Position numbers and translations under genes: made by a program. 64,000 nt of DNA from Mimachlamys varia (taxonomy: Eukaryota > Mollusca > Bivalvia > Pectinida > Pectinidae). The first letter of the stretch is position 1; the number at the start of each line of letters is the position of its first letter. Below the pieces are notes generated by a model. The model was not told where the DNA came from, ran no database searches, and saw only the letters and a program-made list of their open reading frames with translations. Below, piece by piece: positions 1 to 9,107 of this stretch. Location: assembly GCA_947623455.1 (NCBI GenBank), contig OX392533.1, positions 32,486,229 through 32,550,228 of the forward strand, in the 5' to 3' direction.

Positions 1-124
1 TGCCGTAAGTTTGTTCGACAGCGGTTGACATCCATCACGAAAATCGCGATATTCAGAGCAAGCCCTAGAATAGCGAATCGACTGCGACGTGTAAACACTA
101 TAGGATGGAGAAGCAGGGATGTTA
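1..124 (-). pseudogene. Penelope-type reverse transcriptase fragment (C-terminal part)
   Basis: Read on the minus strand, this edge of the window encodes a stretch with the motifs NIPASPS, SQ-IRYSRAC and YRDFRD, followed by a SNKLT-like end. The same block is found in the longer RT copies at 24.9-25.7 kb, 58.5-59.3 kb and 62.7-63.6 kb. In those copies it lies downstream of the RYIDDVL catalytic motif, so this is the thumb or C-terminal region of the same retroelement family. It is cut by the window edge on one side and by the dispersed repeat carrying the Ty3 insertion on the other. It is a relic, not a gene. Confidence 0.7.
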
Positions 125-145
125 CTGAAGTGCTACCGTACTGAA

Positions 146-797
146 TGTCACAGCAAATAAAACCAGTGAAGCAGCATTTGTGTGGATTAGTTCTTTATTG
201 ACCCCTTGTAACGGCTGGTACAAATACCGACGAAATGATAAAAAAAACCTGAAATATATAATATAAATGGCCTTAGATATATACTATTACATTGGTTACA
301 TAATAACCAATTAATATAAAATAGATATACATTACTCCCAAAATATGACTACGGTATATAATAATTACCTTCAGCAACTGTCAAGTTGTGTCCAGTATAT
401 ATATGTCGGTAACCGGGTATGTCTAAACTCCGGAGGAGGTTTAGTACATGTATGTCGATCCTATATAAAATGGCCTTCTGCGCAATGCGCGGTCCTCACA
501 AGGGTTTATTATCCTCACACACACATTTACGCACGACTTTCTTACCTGGCATACCTGGACACGTACACTAATATAAAGATTACCATATAAGGACATCACG
601 GTAACACCACAGGACAGGCAATTACAAACGCAACCAAATATGGACATACACGTGACATGACTAGACAGAAACGACTACTGATATACAGGACGCTAATAAT
701 AGACACGGGGATTTCCCCAACAGGACAGGTGTGCTAAACATATACATGTACACATTACGTTAGTTATATATAAGTACCTGTTCTACACCCTGTGACA
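146..797 (-). repeat. 3' LTR of the Ty3/gypsy element
   Basis: 652 bp direct repeat of 7792-8444 with TG...CA ends and 8 bp perfect terminal inverted repeats (TGTCACAG/CTGTGACA). It contains a minus-strand AATAAA polyadenylation signal (plus-strand TTTATT at 194-199), close to the end of the LTR in the direction of transcription. The TSD TGAA abuts its left edge. Confidence 0.95.
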
Positions 798-808
798 TAC
801 TCCCCCTG
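798..808 (-). other. Polypurine tract of the Ty3/gypsy element
   Basis: On the minus strand the bases immediately before the 3' LTR read CAGGGGGAGTA, a purine-rich run directly abutting the TG of the LTR. This is where plus-strand DNA synthesis is expected to prime. Confidence 0.85.
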
Positions 809-1305
809 TAGGGAAATGTCGTCCCGACATCTGGACTGCTTTGTTTAGCTTAAATATCTACAAGGAAATTGAAATCAAAAATTATTTTACCTGAAATGTA
901 AAATAATTAATTAGTTAATTAATTAACTAAGTTCCATATATCTTAACTAGGTACATAAAATAAACATCCAACTATATACATTAAGAATATCAACCATCAC
1001 ATTAAAGTACTTAAATTACATTAGACCCAACACAATTATTCAACATAACATACAACCTTAACTCTTTTACAAATATCTAAAATAGAAATACAAATCCTAA
1101 TTATAAAAGTTAGCAAAATTTCATAAATGCAAAATTTCCAATCCTGAAAATAATATAGGACCTGAAATGACAAAATGTATCAAATATCAATGTGTGAAAA
1201 TACATTATACAATTGTCAATAAAATAAAGTTCACATTGATAGTATTCACTGTTAAATTAAACAGAATGGCATGGCCTGCATCTGAAAACAACTTCAACTT
1301 TTTAT
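809..1305 (-). other. Non-coding stretch between pol and the polypurine tract
   Basis: AT-rich sequence of about 500 bp downstream of the pol stop codon. I see no open frame with recognisable similarity and no env-like ORF. It contains a short AT palindrome around 905-930 (TTAATTAGTTAATTAATTAA). Confidence 0.7.
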
Positions 1306-4300
1306 TTACAATAATACCCATTCGTTTTCAACAATCTGACCTACAACATAATCATTGTATCGGACAGGCCTATGTCTTTCCCTTGTTGATCTCCGTATCT
1401 GAGGACTTCCTATCGGTTCTGGACTAAATACACCCTCTGGAACAGGGGAGACAACCTCTCTGGTTAGTGATTGTGGGGTCTCAACGCTGTTACCAGATTT
1501 CGAACTAGGGGAGACTACTCTGCCATGAAACGATTCTGGCTCAACCCTAGTTAACATCCCTCCAGAAACCGACACATTCCCCTCTGTTGAAGAATTTTGA
1601 GTACTTGGAATGCTTATAGCTTCCCTAGAACTAACAGGTATCCCAGCTACTGAATTCATCCGATTGACAAACTCTTGAGCTCTAGGATTTAGTGCCTTAC
1701 TCCGAGTCACCGGTCTTACCATAAACTCAGTTTCAGACTCTGAATCTGAACTTGTTTCTGAGCTACTCCCTCCTAAGTTCACGGTTGTAAGTTCACGATC
1801 TCTCCTTCTGACCTTGTCCTTGACAATGACCTTGTCCTTTGACTTGATAAACTCTGACCCTTTCTCAACGTTTTCCAAACCAACATAAGGTAACAACATA
1901 TTTCTATGTAAAGTCCTCACTTTACGGAACCCATGCTCAGGCTTAACCCTATACACTGGTGTGTCAGAGTGAGGTTTTGACAGAACCTTGTAAGGCATTT
2001 GCTCCCATTTATCTGCTAGTTTGGACTTACCTCTGAGGTTGACATTTCTGACAAGGACTCTGTCTCCAGGTTGGAGAACTGAGTTTCTAACCCTAGTGTC
2101 ATAATGGGATTTGTACCTGTCAGAAGATTTTCTGGCATGTTTTTCAGCCGTTTTAAAAGCAAACTGCAACCTTGACTGTAATTTCCGTATATACTCAGTT
2201 TTTGGCTGAAACTTTGTACCATTACTCTCATGCAATCCAAAATATGCATCAGCAGCCAATCTAGAATGCCTACCAAACATCAGATAAAACGGGGAACACC
2301 CTGTACTCGCATGTGCTGCAGCGTTATACGCATGTACTAAAGGTGCAACATACGTCTTCCAATCCCGTTTTTGTTCTTCCCCTAACGTACCGAGCATCTT
2401 TAATAATGTTTGATTAAACCTTTCGGTCATACCGTCCCCTTCTGGATGAAAAGGTGTTGTACGTGATTTTTGCATACCTGTCAACTTACATAATTCTTTG
2501 ATAACCTTTGACTCAAAGTTGCGACCTTGGTCGCTATGCAACCTGGCTGGAAAACCATAATGTACAATATAACTATCAAACAATGCTCTAGCCACTGTGG
2601 GAGCTTTCTGATTTCTGGTTGGTATTGCCTGCGCATATCTGGTGTAATGGTCTGTAATCACCAATATATCCTCAAACCCACCTTTACTTCCCTCTAATGA
2701 CAGAAAGTCAATACACACAAGTTCCATTGGTTCGGATGTTTGTATACCTACTAGCTCTGCTTTTCTGGTAATAGGGGTTTTCCTTCTGATACAACGATCA
2801 CACGTTGTTACTCCCCTTGCCACATCTCCCTCCATACCAGGCCAGTAAAACCGTAGTTTTATCAGAGATAATGTTCTGTCCCTTCCTTGATGACCTTGAT
2901 GATTATGGTAACATTCAAAAACTCTATCCTTCCACTTATTTGGCAACACCAGTTGTTTCAGAGCAGACTTATCAACAGTATTTACATGATACAAAACACC
3001 ATTCTCTATAACTAATCTGTTCCATTCTCTCAGCACTTTCCTAACAGCTACAGACTCTCCCTCCAACCTTTTCCCCACTAATCTTACTCCCGCAGCCTTT
3101 AACTGCAACACACGTTTAATAGTAGGATCATCTCTCTGCTCTTTAGCCCAACCCATTTGATTCAGACTGTTGTATCCCAACACCTCATCTAACTCTGTAC
3201 CTGGTAACTGTATTGAGTTGGTAATCACCAAACTCTCTGCTAACGGTAACTGAACTCTGTCAGCCACTGCAGCCTGACATACAGCCTTAACCGTCTCTGG
3301 AAATAGACATTCTGTTTGGCCTGACCTTCTTGACAACCCATCTGCATCTTTGTTTAACTTACCCGACCGGTAAATGATCTTAAAGGTATAATTGGCTAAC
3401 TCTGCCACCCATCTATGGCCTGTAGCATCCAACCTTGCAGTTGAGGTAACATAGGTCAATGGATTGTTATCAGTATAGATCTCAAACTGCCTACCATACA
3501 AATAATCTTTGAATTTGTCCGTTACGGCCCATTTTAGACATAAGAATTCTAATTTGTGTGCGGGGTACAGTCGTTCACTGGGTTTTAAACCCCTACTGGC
3601 ATAGGCTATTACCCTATCCATCCCATCTTGTTTCTGATACAACACGGCCCCAAGACCGTCTAAGGAAGCGTCTGTATTCAATCTAAATGGCTTATCATAG
3701 TCTGCATAAGCGAGAATGGGTGGACTGATAAGTTTAGAAATCAGAGTGTCAAAAGCTTTCTGACAGTCACTGCTCCAAACAAATGGAATCTGTTTCTTAG
3801 TCTTGCCCTTGACCTTGACAGTGGGATGACCTACTAGCAAATCATTCAGAGGTCTGGCTATTTTGGCATAATCTTTGACAAACTTTCTATAATAGCCTGT
3901 GAATCCAAGAAATGTCCTGACCTCTTTCACTGTCTGACAGGGTTTCCATGACTTCAACGCCTCAATCTTTTCCTCATCAGCACTAATTCCCTCCTCACTG
4001 ACAACATGACCTAAGTACTGAACTCTAGATTTGAAAAACTCACATTTGCTAGGATTTAACTTCAACCCATGAGTTTCTAACCTCTCAAACACACCAGCCA
4101 ACCTTTCCAACTGTTCCTCAAATGATTTGGAGAATATTAAAATATCGTCCAGGAAAATCAGACATTCTAGAAGATTTTTATCCCCCATGCATCTCTCCAT
4201 AAGTCTTTGGAATGTTGAGGGAGCATTGCATAATCCGAAAGGTAATCGCCGAAACTGATAAAACCCTAACGGCCCTACAGAAAATGCAGTCTTCTCTTTG

Positions 4301-5571
4301 TCGCATTCATCGACTTCTACTTGATAGTAGCCAGATCTTAAATCTAATTTTGAGAAATACTTTGAACCAACCAGACAATCGAGGGTATCATCGATCCGGG
4401 GTAAAGTATACTGATCTTTGACTGTTTTCGAGTTCAGAGTCCTGTAGTCTATACAGAAACGAAGTTGACCATTCTTTTTCCTTACTAGGACAACATTTGA
4501 TGCATAAGGTGAACATGAATCCTCAATGACACCAACAGCCTTAAGCTCTTGCAAATGTTCCCTAACCTCCTCATACATGGCAGGAGGTATCCTGCGATAA
4601 GGTAACCTAAATGGTTTCTCATCCGTAAGCTTGATTTGATGCTTCACCAAATTAGCACACCCTATGTCAAACTGACTGGTAGAAAACAAAGATTTCCACT
4701 CTCCTAACATTTCCTTAGCCTTTTGTTGCTGATCAGAGTCTAACGTCTCTAGATTGAGTTTGATCCCAAGACTATCAAAATCTGCATCTACTTCATAACT
4801 TTCAGAATGACCTTCACCCTTGTCAGGGTCCCAATGTTTTACAACCTTGGCCTCATTAATGGTACATATCACTGAAGTAGGTCGAACTCTTACAGGATGA
4901 CAGGAAATATTACAGACTCTGACCGGTATCTTAGCATTACTTCCCTTGGGTACTTTAACAAGCCTTGGACATACCACTAACCCCTCAGGGGTAGTACCAC
5001 AAGTCTCAACTACCACAGAGTCGTACTCTCCTTTCTTCCTAACAATACCATTAACCACCCTGCTTTCCCCAGGACCAATACTGAAAGGACTCCTGTTTGT
5101 AGTAGTCACACTACCAATATGGGATAAGCTTGCTAATGCCCTTTTCCATATAAAATGCTCATCTGAATCTCCTAAACAATTATCCTTATCCAAAAGGTTA
5201 AGAACATTGGTTCCTATAATGATAGGTACATGTTGGTTGTACTGAGTGTCTGGTACTACAAGTACTGGAGCACACACAGACTCAGCCATGAAGCTTTTAC
5301 AAAATATGTCTGCCTCAAAATAACCTAAATATGGCAAGGTACTTCCATCAGCACACAATAACTCTAACCCAAAATCTTCTAAAGGGTTAAGTTCACAATC
5401 AGGTAAAGAATTGAAAAACCTTTCTGCACAAGTAGTAACCATGGATCCTGTGTCAACTAAACACCTGGTAGTTACACCACAAATGTCTACAGTAGCCTCA
5501 CTAGCACTACCCACAAGATTTTTCCTAAGACTACTCTTGTTTTGTTTATAGGGCTGTCTTAATTGCTTCAC
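1306..5571 (-). CDS. pol: Pol polyprotein: protease, reverse transcriptase, RNase H, integrase
   Basis: A 1421-codon open frame. Domains in order, with residues counted from the GTG at 5571: aspartic protease with DTGS at 40-43; reverse transcriptase about 319-500 with the catalytic box FLDD at 473-476 (F replaces the usual Y); RNase H about 628-745 with the TDAS and TDNNPL motifs; integrase zinc finger HHCC (H889 to C927); catalytic D955, D1014 and E1050. The D-x58-D-x35-E spacing is exactly that of functional retroviral-type integrases. A basic tail (RRSTRERHRPVRY) ends the protein, with no chromodomain. There is no in-frame ATG near the start. The frame lies -1 relative to gag and is open upstream to 5622, so expression as a Gag-Pol fusion by frameshifting is likely. 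All key residues appear intact. Confidence 0.95.
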   Translation of the reverse strand: MKQLRQPYKQNKSSLRKNLVGSASEATVDICGVTTRCLVDTGSMVTTCAERFFNSLPDCELNPLEDFGLELLCADGSTLPYLGYFEADIFCKSFMAESVCAPVLVVPDTQYNQHVPIIIGTNVLNLLDKDNCLGDSDEHFIWKRALASLSHIGSVTTTNRSPFSIGPGESRVVNGIVRKKGEYDSVVVETCGTTPEGLVVCPRLVKVPKGSNAKIPVRVCNISCHPVRVRPTSVICTINEAKVVKHWDPDKGEGHSESYEVDADFDSLGIKLNLETLDSDQQQKAKEMLGEWKSLFSTSQFDIGCANLVKHQIKLTDEKPFRLPYRRIPPAMYEEVREHLQELKAVGVIEDSCSPYASNVVLVRKKNGQLRFCIDYRTLNSKTVKDQYTLPRIDDTLDCLVGSKYFSKLDLRSGYYQVEVDECDKEKTAFSVGPLGFYQFRRLPFGLCNAPSTFQRLMERCMGDKNLLECLIFLDDILIFSKSFEEQLERLAGVFERLETHGLKLNPSKCEFFKSRVQYLGHVVSEEGISADEEKIEALKSWKPCQTVKEVRTFLGFTGYYRKFVKDYAKIARPLNDLLVGHPTVKVKGKTKKQIPFVWSSDCQKAFDTLISKLISPPILAYADYDKPFRLNTDASLDGLGAVLYQKQDGMDRVIAYASRGLKPSERLYPAHKLEFLCLKWAVTDKFKDYLYGRQFEIYTDNNPLTYVTSTARLDATGHRWVAELANYTFKIIYRSGKLNKDADGLSRRSGQTECLFPETVKAVCQAAVADRVQLPLAESLVITNSIQLPGTELDEVLGYNSLNQMGWAKEQRDDPTIKRVLQLKAAGVRLVGKRLEGESVAVRKVLREWNRLVIENGVLYHVNTVDKSALKQLVLPNKWKDRVFECYHNHQGHQGRDRTLSLIKLRFYWPGMEGDVARGVTTCDRCIRRKTPITRKAELVGIQTSEPMELVCIDFLSLEGSKGGFEDILVITDHYTRYAQAIPTRNQKAPTVARALFDSYIVHYGFPARLHSDQGRNFESKVIKELCKLTGMQKSRTTPFHPEGDGMTERFNQTLLKMLGTLGEEQKRDWKTYVAPLVHAYNAAAHASTGCSPFYLMFGRHSRLAADAYFGLHESNGTKFQPKTEYIRKLQSRLQFAFKTAEKHARKSSDRYKSHYDTRVRNSVLQPGDRVLVRNVNLRGKSKLADKWEQMPYKVLSKPHSDTPVYRVKPEHGFRKVRTLHRNMLLPYVGLENVEKGSEFIKSKDKVIVKDKVRRRDRELTTVNLGGSSSETSSDSESETEFMVRPVTRSKALNPRAQEFVNRMNSVAGIPVSSREAISIPSTQNSSTEGNVSVSGGMLTRVEPESFHGRVVSPSSKSGNSVETPQSLTREVVSPVPEGVFSPEPIGSPQIRRSTRERHRPVRYNDYVVGQIVENEWVLL

Positions 5572-5600
5572 TCCCCCTGGTTGCCCCTCAGCAGTGGGAG

Positions 5601-5622
5601 TTACTCTTTTGGTTGAGTTTTC
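5601..5622 (-). promoter_or_regulatory. Gag/Pol overlap window, probable -1 frameshift site
   Basis: The pol frame is closed by a TAA at 5625-5623 and the gag frame by a TAA at 5603-5601, leaving 22 nt in which a ribosome could pass from gag to pol in the -1 direction. The window holds the A-runs GAAAAC and CCAAAAGAG. Neither is a textbook X-XXY-YYZ heptamer, so the mechanism (a non-canonical slip, or reinitiation at the GTG at 5571) is open. Confidence 0.55.
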
Positions 5623-6833
5623 TTACCTTGATTCTTCTCTCTATCTTCGCCTTTTCTTTGCCCTGACTGATAATCTTGGTTCTTCTTTGAATTTCCTTGT
5701 CCATAAGGCCTGGAGTTGTTCCTAGAGTTGTTTGAATAATTAGAATTAGAATTTTTTCTTGATCCCAAATTCTCTACTTTTGTCTCAAGAGATTTCATCT
5801 TATCATACAAATTTTCTAACTGAGACATAAGCAAATTCATTTTCTCATCACTGCTGTCCATTTGTACTGGTTGGTGCTGTGCAACCTGTTTTGATTTAAC
5901 ATTATCAACATTGCCCAGTTCCATTTCCACAGCTCTTACTTCCCGTACCAATACATCAAAAGATTTAATGGTTTCATATTTATGACGAGTTTGTGTTTTT
6001 AAACGTTCTGAGAGTGAAGTCCAAAACTTGGATCTGAGCATGGTATCTTTTGACCCTATGTCCACATACCCACTCTCTATTGCTGCCTGAAGTTGAGTTT
6101 CCAGACGACAAGCAAATGCGGTAACAGACTCACCTTCATGTTGGGACTCGGTATAAAATTTCTGAAGTGTCACCTCATCAGAAACAACATTACCAAATAA
6201 CCCGTCAAGTTTCCTTAAAATCTGTTCCCCAGACGCATTCTCACCTAAAGGGATCAACATCTCTCTGGCTGTACCCTTAAGAGATTGCCTTACCGCCTGT
6301 AGAATATCAGCCTCTGGGTATCTAGCATCTCTCATCAAACACCTTATCTCATAACGCCACACATTGTAGTTAGCATCACCCTTCAAATTTTGTCCACTGA
6401 AATTGGAGATTTTCGGTATCCTTACCATACCACGGGTACTAGTGTCCAAATCGTGGCCAGTCTGGTTATCTCCCCTTGTCCAATCTTTCAGGTGATCTGT
6501 GTTCTCCAAATTAGAAACTATCTCATCTTTTACTTTCCACTTACCTGGAAATGGATTCTTTTCTTCCCTAGTCTGGTCTAAATACATGGCAATTGACCCC
6601 CTTCCCCTTCCATAGGGAATTTTAGGTCTCGCTCCTGCAGCAGGAGTACTAGCTAGAACTGGTTCCATAGCTATAGGTCCCTTATGACTTACTAGTGCCA
6701 TGTACTCTGCATCGGTAATAACTCGATAATGTTGTTTATTTAGAGCAGAAATCATTCTATTTACCTCGCTTTGTTCCTCCTCCTCTGCTCCACCCTCAGC
6801 TTGTGCTTGTTCCTCCAGTCCAGGTGAATCCAT
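5601..6833 (-). CDS. gag: Gag-like capsid protein of the Ty3/gypsy element
   Basis: The frame is open from 6974, but I prefer the Met at 6833 (MDSPGLEEQ...), because the 47 residues before it are hydrophobic and cysteine-rich and look like translated leader; the product is then about 410 residues. An acidic N-terminus is followed by a retrotransposon-gag/capsid fold region, roughly residues 195-350 of the longer frame (motifs YNVWRYEI, LKGTAREML, F-TESQHEGESVTAFACRLE). A short coiled-coil-like segment follows (MNLLMSQLENLYDKMKSLE), then an Asn/Ser/Lys/Arg-rich tail. I find no CCHC zinc knuckle in this ORF or at the start of pol; the basic tail may replace it for RNA binding. The gag stop lies 29 nt before the pol GTG, in a different frame. 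Confidence 0.88.
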   Translation of the reverse strand: MDSPGLEEQAQAEGGAEEEEQSEVNRMISALNKQHYRVITDAEYMALVSHKGPIAMEPVLASTPAAGARPKIPYGRGRGSIAMYLDQTREEKNPFPGKWKVKDEIVSNLENTDHLKDWTRGDNQTGHDLDTSTRGMVRIPKISNFSGQNLKGDANYNVWRYEIRCLMRDARYPEADILQAVRQSLKGTAREMLIPLGENASGEQILRKLDGLFGNVVSDEVTLQKFYTESQHEGESVTAFACRLETQLQAAIESGYVDIGSKDTMLRSKFWTSLSERLKTQTRHKYETIKSFDVLVREVRAVEMELGNVDNVKSKQVAQHQPVQMDSSDEKMNLLMSQLENLYDKMKSLETKVENLGSRKNSNSNYSNNSRNNSRPYGQGNSKKNQDYQSGQRKGEDREKNQGKKTQPKE

Positions 6834-7771
6834 GCTGCTGGTCTGGTATGCAGGTAAACAACAAACTAGGCTACAATGCAATTCAGGTTTTAAATCTACT
6901 GCACTCAACAGCAACACCGCTAACAACTGCAAATAATACCTACATAACATTTCTACACTGCAAAGAACAATCAAAACTTGTATAGAAAATCATTTTGAGC
7001 CTTAATGTTAACTAAATAAACTATCAACATGGAACAATGGTATATAAATATAAAACGAAAAACATATATAACAAATAAACATGGAATATATAACATAGAA
7101 CGTATAACATGGAATATATAAACAGATAAATAACTCGCTGTCGCTCTCACATTCCTTTCATTCAAATAACGCGATTCACTAGACGTATCCCAGCTTTTCC
7201 CGTACCGGCCTTACAGAGTCCGCGGTAAACTACAGTAGCGTCAACACCTGTCGAGTCAGTTATAGCAGTGAACCGTCAATTCCTGCAAGTATTACCACCC
7301 TACCTATCGACTACAACCCCAATAGATACATCCTACCATAATCAAAATACATATTTTACATTATTGAGCAATTCATCACCAAAAAAACAAATGTCAAATG
7401 TGTGTCCATCAATTTCTTCCTTCACGTTTCCGGTTGGGTCCATGTCTTATAGACGCTTGTGTCATTCAAGGCGCGTTCGCTTCACAGTACTGTAGATAGC
7501 AGAGTTATACGTATACGTAGCTAGCGTAAAAGCGTTGTAGTGGATATCCTCGTTGTTTCCACATGGAATTAAATGATATTTTCATTTTCTATATAGCCAT
7601 GGCTAACACAAATAACACTTCGCGGACGATGAATAGGATACATAAATTGTTGCGCGCATTTCACCGTTGCGGATTTTCCAGAATCTCCAAGACGTCGCTC
7701 AATCTCGGTCCGTCGTCGGGGAATCTTGGTACCTCCTCCCGCTGGGGTTTTCGTTGTCTTGCAACATCGGG
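6834..7771 (-). other. Long 5' leader of the Ty3/gypsy element
   Basis: About 940 nt between the primer-binding site and the preferred gag start, with no long coding frame. A sequence like a splice acceptor (ACCAG, just upstream of the gag Met on the minus strand) would allow a spliced leader. This is inference only. Confidence 0.5.
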
Positions 7772-7789
7772 GTCCCTACGTGGGCGCCA
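7772..7789 (-). other. tRNA primer-binding site
   Basis: Two bases inside the 5' LTR on the minus strand the sequence reads TGGCGCCCACGTAGGGAC. It begins with the TGG that pairs with a tRNA 3' CCA and resembles Lys-tRNA-type primer sites. The exact tRNA cannot be assigned without the host tRNA set. Confidence 0.8.
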
Positions 7790-7791
7790 AA

Positions 7792-8444
7792 TGTCACAGC
7801 AAATAAAACCAGTGAAGCAGCATTTGTGTGGATTAGTTCTTTATTGACCCCTTGTAACGGCTGGTACAAATACCGACGAAATGATAAAAAACCCCTGAAA
7901 TATATAATATAAATGGCCTTAGATATATACTATTACATTGGTTACATAATAACCAATTAATATAAAATAGATATACATTACTCCCAAAATATGACTACGG
8001 TATATAATAATTACCTTCAGCAACTGTCAAGTTGTGTCCAGTATATATATGTCGGTAACCGGGTATGTCTAAACTCCGGAGGAGGTTTAGTACATGTATG
8101 TCGATCCTATATAAAATGGCCTTCTGCGCAATGCGCGGTCCTCACAAGGGTTTTATTATCCTCACACACACATTTACGCACGACTTTCTTACCTGGCATA
8201 CCTGGACACGTACACTAATATAAAGATTACCATATAAGGACATCACGGTAACACCACAGGACAGGCAATTACAAACGCAACCAAATATGGACATACACGT
8301 GACATGACTAGACAGAAACGACTACTGATATACAGGACGCTAATAATAGACACGGGGATTTCCCCAACAGGACAGGTGTGTTAAACATATACATGTACAC
8401 ATTACGTTAGTTATATATAAGTACCTGTTCTACACCCTGTGACA
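7792..8444 (-). repeat. 5' LTR of the Ty3/gypsy element
   Basis: 653 bp direct repeat of 146-797 with the same TGTCACAG/CTGTGACA ends and the AATAAA signal (plus-strand TTTATT at 7840-7845). It supplies the promoter for the minus-strand transcript and is followed on its right by the TSD TGAA (8445-8448). Confidence 0.95.
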
Positions 8445-8590
8445 TGAAGTATACTGCCGAAGGCCCCACCCGCAGCAGAACACCCCAGCTGGACACATTG
8501 TACTAACAATGGGCGAACCGGTCGTTCCACTCGCATAATGCTGAGCGTCAAGCAGGAAGTAGTAACTACCATTGTTAGAGACTGTGACCT
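8445..8590 (-). repeat. Dispersed repeat hosting the Ty3 insertion
   Basis: The right part of a repeat whose left part is 125-145. It matches 43855-43985 in opposite orientation over a run including 'gacgctcagca', 'ggggtgttctgctg' and 'ggcagtata'. Its short length and dispersal suggest a SINE-like family, but I cannot identify pol III boxes with confidence. Confidence 0.65.
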
Positions 8591-8658
8591 TCAGATGACC
8601 TTTTGCATAGCTCAATCAAATTATTGCTTTTAAAAGGTGCTGCACATGTGTGTGTTGT

Positions 8659-8700
8659 TATCACTGAAGAGTCCTAGAAGGACGAAACAGCTGTAAGATG
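8659..8700 (+). ncRNA. Hammerhead ribozyme motif, copy 1 (helix I weakened)
   Basis: Core CTGAAGA (8664-8670, fits CUGANGA), stem II GTCC/GGAC (8671-8674 and 8680-8683) with loop TAGAA, GAAA (8684-8687), a two-base-pair stem III AC/GT with loop AGCT, and cleavage after A8695. Helix I pairs 8659-8663 with 8696-8700 but has an A/A mismatch at the position next to the core. Catalysis may be reduced. Confidence 0.75.
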
Positions 8701-9030
8701 CAGTTAAATTCTTTTTTTCGGCATACTGTATCTTTTACTAAATTTAAGAGGTGCAGCATATATGTGTGTTACGTGATCTTTATGATAGGGGGTGGCATAC
8801 TCTGCTGGTGGTTTTTTTAGTCCCCGAGGTTTGCTGAAGCCTCCATAGTCACAGTTAATATCATTTGAGTAGTGGCACGGTACTTAATATACACATTTTC
8901 GTAGTACACGATTTGAAATTATACAGAACTAGTTTACTTTTAAAATCATAAGTTAAAAGGGTTTTACGCACATGACCCTTCTGCTTCTACATTAGTTGGG
9001 AAATTTTGGATTCCTACCTTTTGGCCCCTA

Positions 9031-9074
9031 GCATCACTGAAGAGTCCTAGAAGGACGAAACAGCTGTATGATGC
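9031..9074 (+). ncRNA. Hammerhead ribozyme motif, copy 2 (all helices complete)
   Basis: Every universally conserved hammerhead position is present. Helix I is GCATCA (9031-9036) with TGATGC (9069-9074), six perfect pairs. The core CTGAAGA lies at 9037-9043. Stem II is GTCC/GGAC with loop TAGAA (9044-9056). GAAA lies at 9057-9060. Stem III is a two-base-pair helix closed by AGCT (9060-9067). The predicted cleavage base is A9068. Open helix I plus a very short helix III is the layout reported for Penelope-like elements and other retroelement hammerheads. An RNA crossing this site in the plus direction is predicted to self-cleave. Confidence 0.88.
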
Positions 9075-9107
9075 AGTTTAGTTCATTTTTTCGGCATACT
9101 GTATCTA

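Larger units (their letters stand above)
146..8444 (-). mobile_element. Complete Ty3/gypsy LTR retrotransposon
   Basis: An 8.3 kb element transcribed on the minus strand: LTR (7792-8444), primer-binding site, long leader, Gag, Pol (protease, RT, RNase H, integrase), polypurine tract and LTR (146-797). The LTRs start TGTCACAG and end CTGTGACA and are flanked by the 4 bp direct repeat TGAA (142-145 and 8445-8448). Joining the flanks across the element rebuilds an uninterrupted copy of a dispersed repeat also present at 43.86-43.99 kb, which confirms the target duplication. By eye the LTRs differ by three substitutions and a 1 bp indel over about 652 bp, and both reading frames are open. The element is therefore recent and may be capable of movement. 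The domain order RT-RNaseH-integrase places it in Ty3/gypsy rather than Ty1/copia. Confidence 0.96.
8616..9107 (+). repeat. Penelope-type terminal repeat with tandem hammerhead units
   Basis: Two units of the same sequence in direct tandem, the ribozyme cores starting at 8664 and 9037 (373 bp apart). Each unit runs: hammerhead motif, 'cggcatactgtatct', 'actaaattt', 'gtgcagca', then 'tgtgtgttacgt'. The second unit is interrupted by the MITE at 9108 and the ISL2EU-type transposon at 9516 and resumes at 16400. Other pieces of the same family occur at 23.07, 31.6-31.85, 38.89, 52.5 and 54.58 kb. Confidence 0.75.

Noticed and set aside
345..647. Short frames in the LTRs at 345-647 and 7991-8218
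   Set aside because: Identical in both LTRs, overlapping on both strands, with no similarity; regulatory DNA rather than genes.
2805..5245. Plus-strand frames opposite pol
   Set aside because: Shadows of the pol gene on the opposite strand.
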